A stretch of 64,000 nucleotides of DNA from Mucor racemosus (lineage: Eukaryota; Mucoromycota; Mucoromycetes; Mucorales; Mucoraceae): the NCBI GenBank assembly GCA_027405735.1, contig JAPEHQ010000003.1, positions 992,001 through 1,056,000 on the forward strand. The letters are read 5' to 3'. The notes under the pieces are model-generated. The model was not told the DNA's origin. It did not search any database and saw only the letters and a list, made by a program, of their open reading frames with translations. Both the position numbers and the translations under genes were made by a program. How positions within the stretch are numbered: the first letter of the stretch is position 1; each line of letters opens with the position of its first letter. Shown here one piece after another: positions 60,719 through 64,000 of the stretch.

Positions 60719-63229
60719 AAAAAAAACTGAAAAAAAAACCAATTCTTCAATGTATTATTATCAAACTTATTATTATTATTATTTCCATATATTACTATTA
60801 CTATTTATTTCTTCTTTATGTATTTTTTGCCTGGTGCACCAAATGATATATCTTTTTATATATTCATATAATCATATACACACATTCATTTATTGGTAAA
60901 ATTCCCTTTCCTCCTCCTCCCCCCCACACCCCTCATTACGGCAGACTCTTTCTCTGTCCCCACTTTTATCTTTCTTTTTATGGTTCAGTCATTAAAAAAT
61001 AAAATTTTATACATACACAGACTAATCTCAAATTGTAATATTATAAATGACAAGAAATTCTTGCTTGTAACCACTAAAAGAGTGCATGATTACCTAAAAT
61101 AGTTTACATGATCATTCATTCCAGGTTATCCAGTAGAATCTTGTAATTCGTCATCATATATATCATATATATATACACTCGATGCTTTATGCGTCATTGG
61201 AACGTCAAAATTGTATAGGTAATGGTACACGTGCTGAACATCTTATTTCCTTTCTATCATCTAAATCCCTCTTTTTTTTTTTTGTTGTTGTGCATTGATT
61301 TCATGCAATTTACTATTATGATTATGACATTCTATATTTCTCCCCCAAAATGAGGCTCAAATTATCCATTATAGTTACACTGAATTAGTTATTTCTTCTT
61401 GTTTCTTTATCGATAAAAAAAAAAATATTCACAAAGGTGAAGTATGATTTTACAATTGCACTGACTTTTAATCCAAACAACAACTATTCAGATTAATGCG
61501 AAACCAGGTACCTTCATCATGTGAAAGATAGTATACGATTAAAAAGGTCATACGAGTACCGTATCTTTTCGTGAATAAACAATAAATAATCTCCCCTTCC
61601 CTCCCTCAACTGAGCTGTCATTTTTTCAAGATATTCTTTGTTGTCATTTCAAGAAATAATAATAGATATTTGCTAATTTGCTGAGCTTGTTATTAAGGTT
61701 CAACTCTAATCAAGTAATAAAAGAGGGGAGTACAGTCATCTTTTGTGTGTTGGGCCCTCTTTTTAGATATAAAATATCTTGGGAATGTCAGTAGCTTCAT
61801 TTATTTAATGGCGTACAAATAAATACACACATATATATATATATATTATGCTTCCATATTCTCACTTTGTTTATAGATGTCTGATAATTAGATGATAAAA
61901 TTGTCGTTATCAAACTATTGATACTTTCATTATCATAATCTTGAATAGATAAACAAAGATCTTAATCAAGATATGTTACACAAATAGTAATTAAGCTATG
62001 ACCAACATAAGCCACCTCATCTATCACTTGTTCAACATGTCAAATGTTCTTTTTTTTTTGACGTGGGAGGGCCTTGAATCGAGATCATCACCATTTGTGG
62101 AGTATTCAATCGCAATTTTAAAAAATTCAGGTACAGAAAATGCCTTTTCTGATTGGGTGAGAGAAAACGATGGTTGATTCACTTGAAATAAATGGATTCA
62201 ATAAATATATACATGTCGTAAACATAAAAATTACGATAAAATTGAGTGTTTGAAGTTATCTAAAACTGGAAGCTTGTACTCCACCATTAATCATTTAAAT
62301 AAACACATGCTAATTAATGCTTGTTTACCTTATTTCAGCCCAGTAATCGACCTTTATAAATAGTAATTCCCACATGATTATTTTATACTTTTTTCTGTAA
62401 AAATCCACTTGAATCAAGAACCATACATTTGAATTAGCCAATATGGGTACAAGTAAAAAAAAATATCATCTACTAAGACACATGAAACAACCAATTTATT
62501 CTCAAGAATTATTATAAAATAAAAAGTGGTACAGGCTATATGTTGCCTTTAAAAATGATGAAAGACAAAGTTTTTTTGGGGTGGCTATGTGTTCACAATT
62601 TACGTTCCAACTAAACAGCTGCGTGTCAGCCGCTAAACTGCCTTCTTGATTATCCACGATGTGGATGCATGTCTAAGAATCTATGGTTTCTGTTGCTGAC
62701 ATCATTCTATCATAGTATTATTTTTAAGTGGAAAAATAATAGAGCTAACTAATTTATATAAATATATGCATCTTTTGTTTATGAAGAAGTACTAGCTGTC
62801 TATCCAGAAAATAAAATTCATATATAAAACCTGCATAAAAATATATAACAATGAGTTCAATAAACGAAATAATAAAACTGAGAAAAAAAATAAGGTTTTT
62901 AAATGCGTAACCAAAATGCATGGTAAATTGGATTAGCGTATTGAATATTGTATACACAGTTTCGAATTTTGCTTTGTATAGCATAGGCTTCAAAAATGTT
63001 TTTCTCGCAAATTTATGATAAATTTGAAGTGGATTTTTGAAGAATTTTTTCTGCTTTCCTTGGAATTTGAGCGAAATTTAGGCTCATTCTTCATGGTGGG
63101 GGCAATTTCACCCAATATCCCAAATATAAATCAATTGTGCTCAGACTCCTAGCTACTTGAAAAATGCACAGAGTATTATGCTACCTATTTCTCAAAATAT
63201 TCCATACTTTACGAAAAGGTCAAAAACAG
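60719..63229. other. Gene-free 3' region
   Basis: 3' untranslated region of the homeodomain gene and then AT-rich DNA with poly-C (60920), (TA)n (61830) and poly-T runs. ORFs below 80 codons have no recognisable domain. Confidence 0.4.
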
Positions 63230-64000
63230 ATAAAATTTACTGCTTTTCCTTGGAAACTAGATCCCACTTTTCGTCCCTGCTCTACTTTTTTTTTTACTAA
63301 ATAACACCAAGAAAAAATTATATGCCAATGTACCTGAGATGTTTAACTTTAATCTAAAAACAAGTATCCGGAAATATCCTATTTTTTGTAGTTGATATAA
63401 ATTTTTTAGTGCTAATGTTTCAGATTTTTACAAGTATTTCACTGTTAAAAATGAACAACTTTGAGACTTCATATCTCTACAAAAAATTAAGCTATATTAA
63501 CATTTTTTAATAATAAAACGTACTTGTTTTGGAGTACCCTATAACATATTTTAGTATAAAAAATATCTGAGCACTTTTATTTTTTTCGTTTTTTTTTTAA
63601 CATTTTTCTAGTAGATTTCAAAATTTTCGTTAAATTGAGCAGCATATTTTTTGCATTCATGTCATCAACCTCATTGAGATCTCTCGGATTCAAATTAGTT
63701 TTTTTTTAAAATATTGATTTTTCATGGAGATATCCTTGAAAATATGTATAAAGAGATACCTTCATTTTAGTTTCAATTTTCCCCCTGCATACTCTCATCC
63801 CAAATTCTGAATCTGAAAAAAATAGACAAAAATGTCACTTTCTCTACGAAAAATGTAGCTAGAAAGTTCAGTAATGGCTTGATCGATATATAATTTTGTA
63901 ATGAATCATTTCTATTACTTATTTTTAAAACATATTTATAAAAAATGATGTGTGTCTTCAAAAAACCTCTAAGATTTCAATTGCATTTTACGCAAAATTT
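63230..64000 (-). repeat. AT-rich repeat B, copy 5 (inverted, runs off the window)
   Basis: Reverse complement of copy 4: ACTAAATAACACCAAGAAAAA near 63300, TTTCAGATTTTTACAAGTAT near 63420 (uninterrupted, the site occupied by element C at 23.26 kb), and CTCATCCCAAATTCTGAA near 63795. Continues past the end of the window. Confidence 0.7.

Overview
The window is fungal nuclear DNA. It is AT-rich, has short GT-AG introns (about 52-95 nt), and carries genes typical of early-diverging filamentous fungi: a white-collar photoreceptor with a LOV domain and C-terminal GATA finger, a Fus3/Kss1-type MAP kinase, a Rho1 GEF with a CNH domain, a fused siroheme-synthesis enzyme, and an EXORDIUM-like secreted protein. 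My best guess is a Mucoromycota (Mucorales-like) species. That is inferred from gene style and base composition, not from a database match.

Gene blocks. (1) 0.36-11.8 kb: LEA2-like membrane protein (-), EXORDIUM-like secreted protein (+), small Cys-rich secreted protein (+), F-box/LRR-like protein (-), mitochondrial elongation factor G (-), Met8/Met1-type siroheme enzyme (-). (2) 25.5-36.3 kb: three signalling genes, all on the minus strand: Rho GEF, white-collar-1-like photoreceptor, ERK-type MAP kinase. (3) 49.5-60.7 kb: an unrecognised 625-aa protein (+), the Hsp70 exchange factor Fes1 (-), a probable mitochondrial ribosomal protein (+), and a TALE homeodomain factor (+). I rebuilt the exon structures by hand. 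Each gene closes in frame except the white-collar gene, which has a one-base problem before its zinc finger.

Between the blocks lie two gene-free repeat islands (about 12.5-23.8 kb and 37.5-46.7 kb) and smaller repeat patches at 55.6 and 63.2-64 kb. The islands are nests of mobile elements: a family of CACTA-type DNA transposons (12-bp terminal repeat CACTACGGCCGA and subterminal TGCACAnATGGG-like repeats) that carry decayed exons resembling the C-terminal WD region of cytoplasmic dynein intermediate chain; two copies of a 148-bp CACTA-like MITE with 3-bp target-site duplications; two solo LTRs with 5-bp duplications; a 298-bp insertion flanked by 10-bp direct repeats; and an AT-rich repeat 'B' present about six times in both orientations. 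Several insertions can be verified inside the window because a paralogous copy shows the empty site. A block of about 5 kb (18.0-23.1 kb) is repeated in direct orientation at 41.0-46.4 kb, on either side of the signalling block.

I found no tRNA, rRNA, CRISPR or intact transposase gene. The most interesting material is the gene-fragment-carrying CACTA family and the insertion history recorded in its copies.
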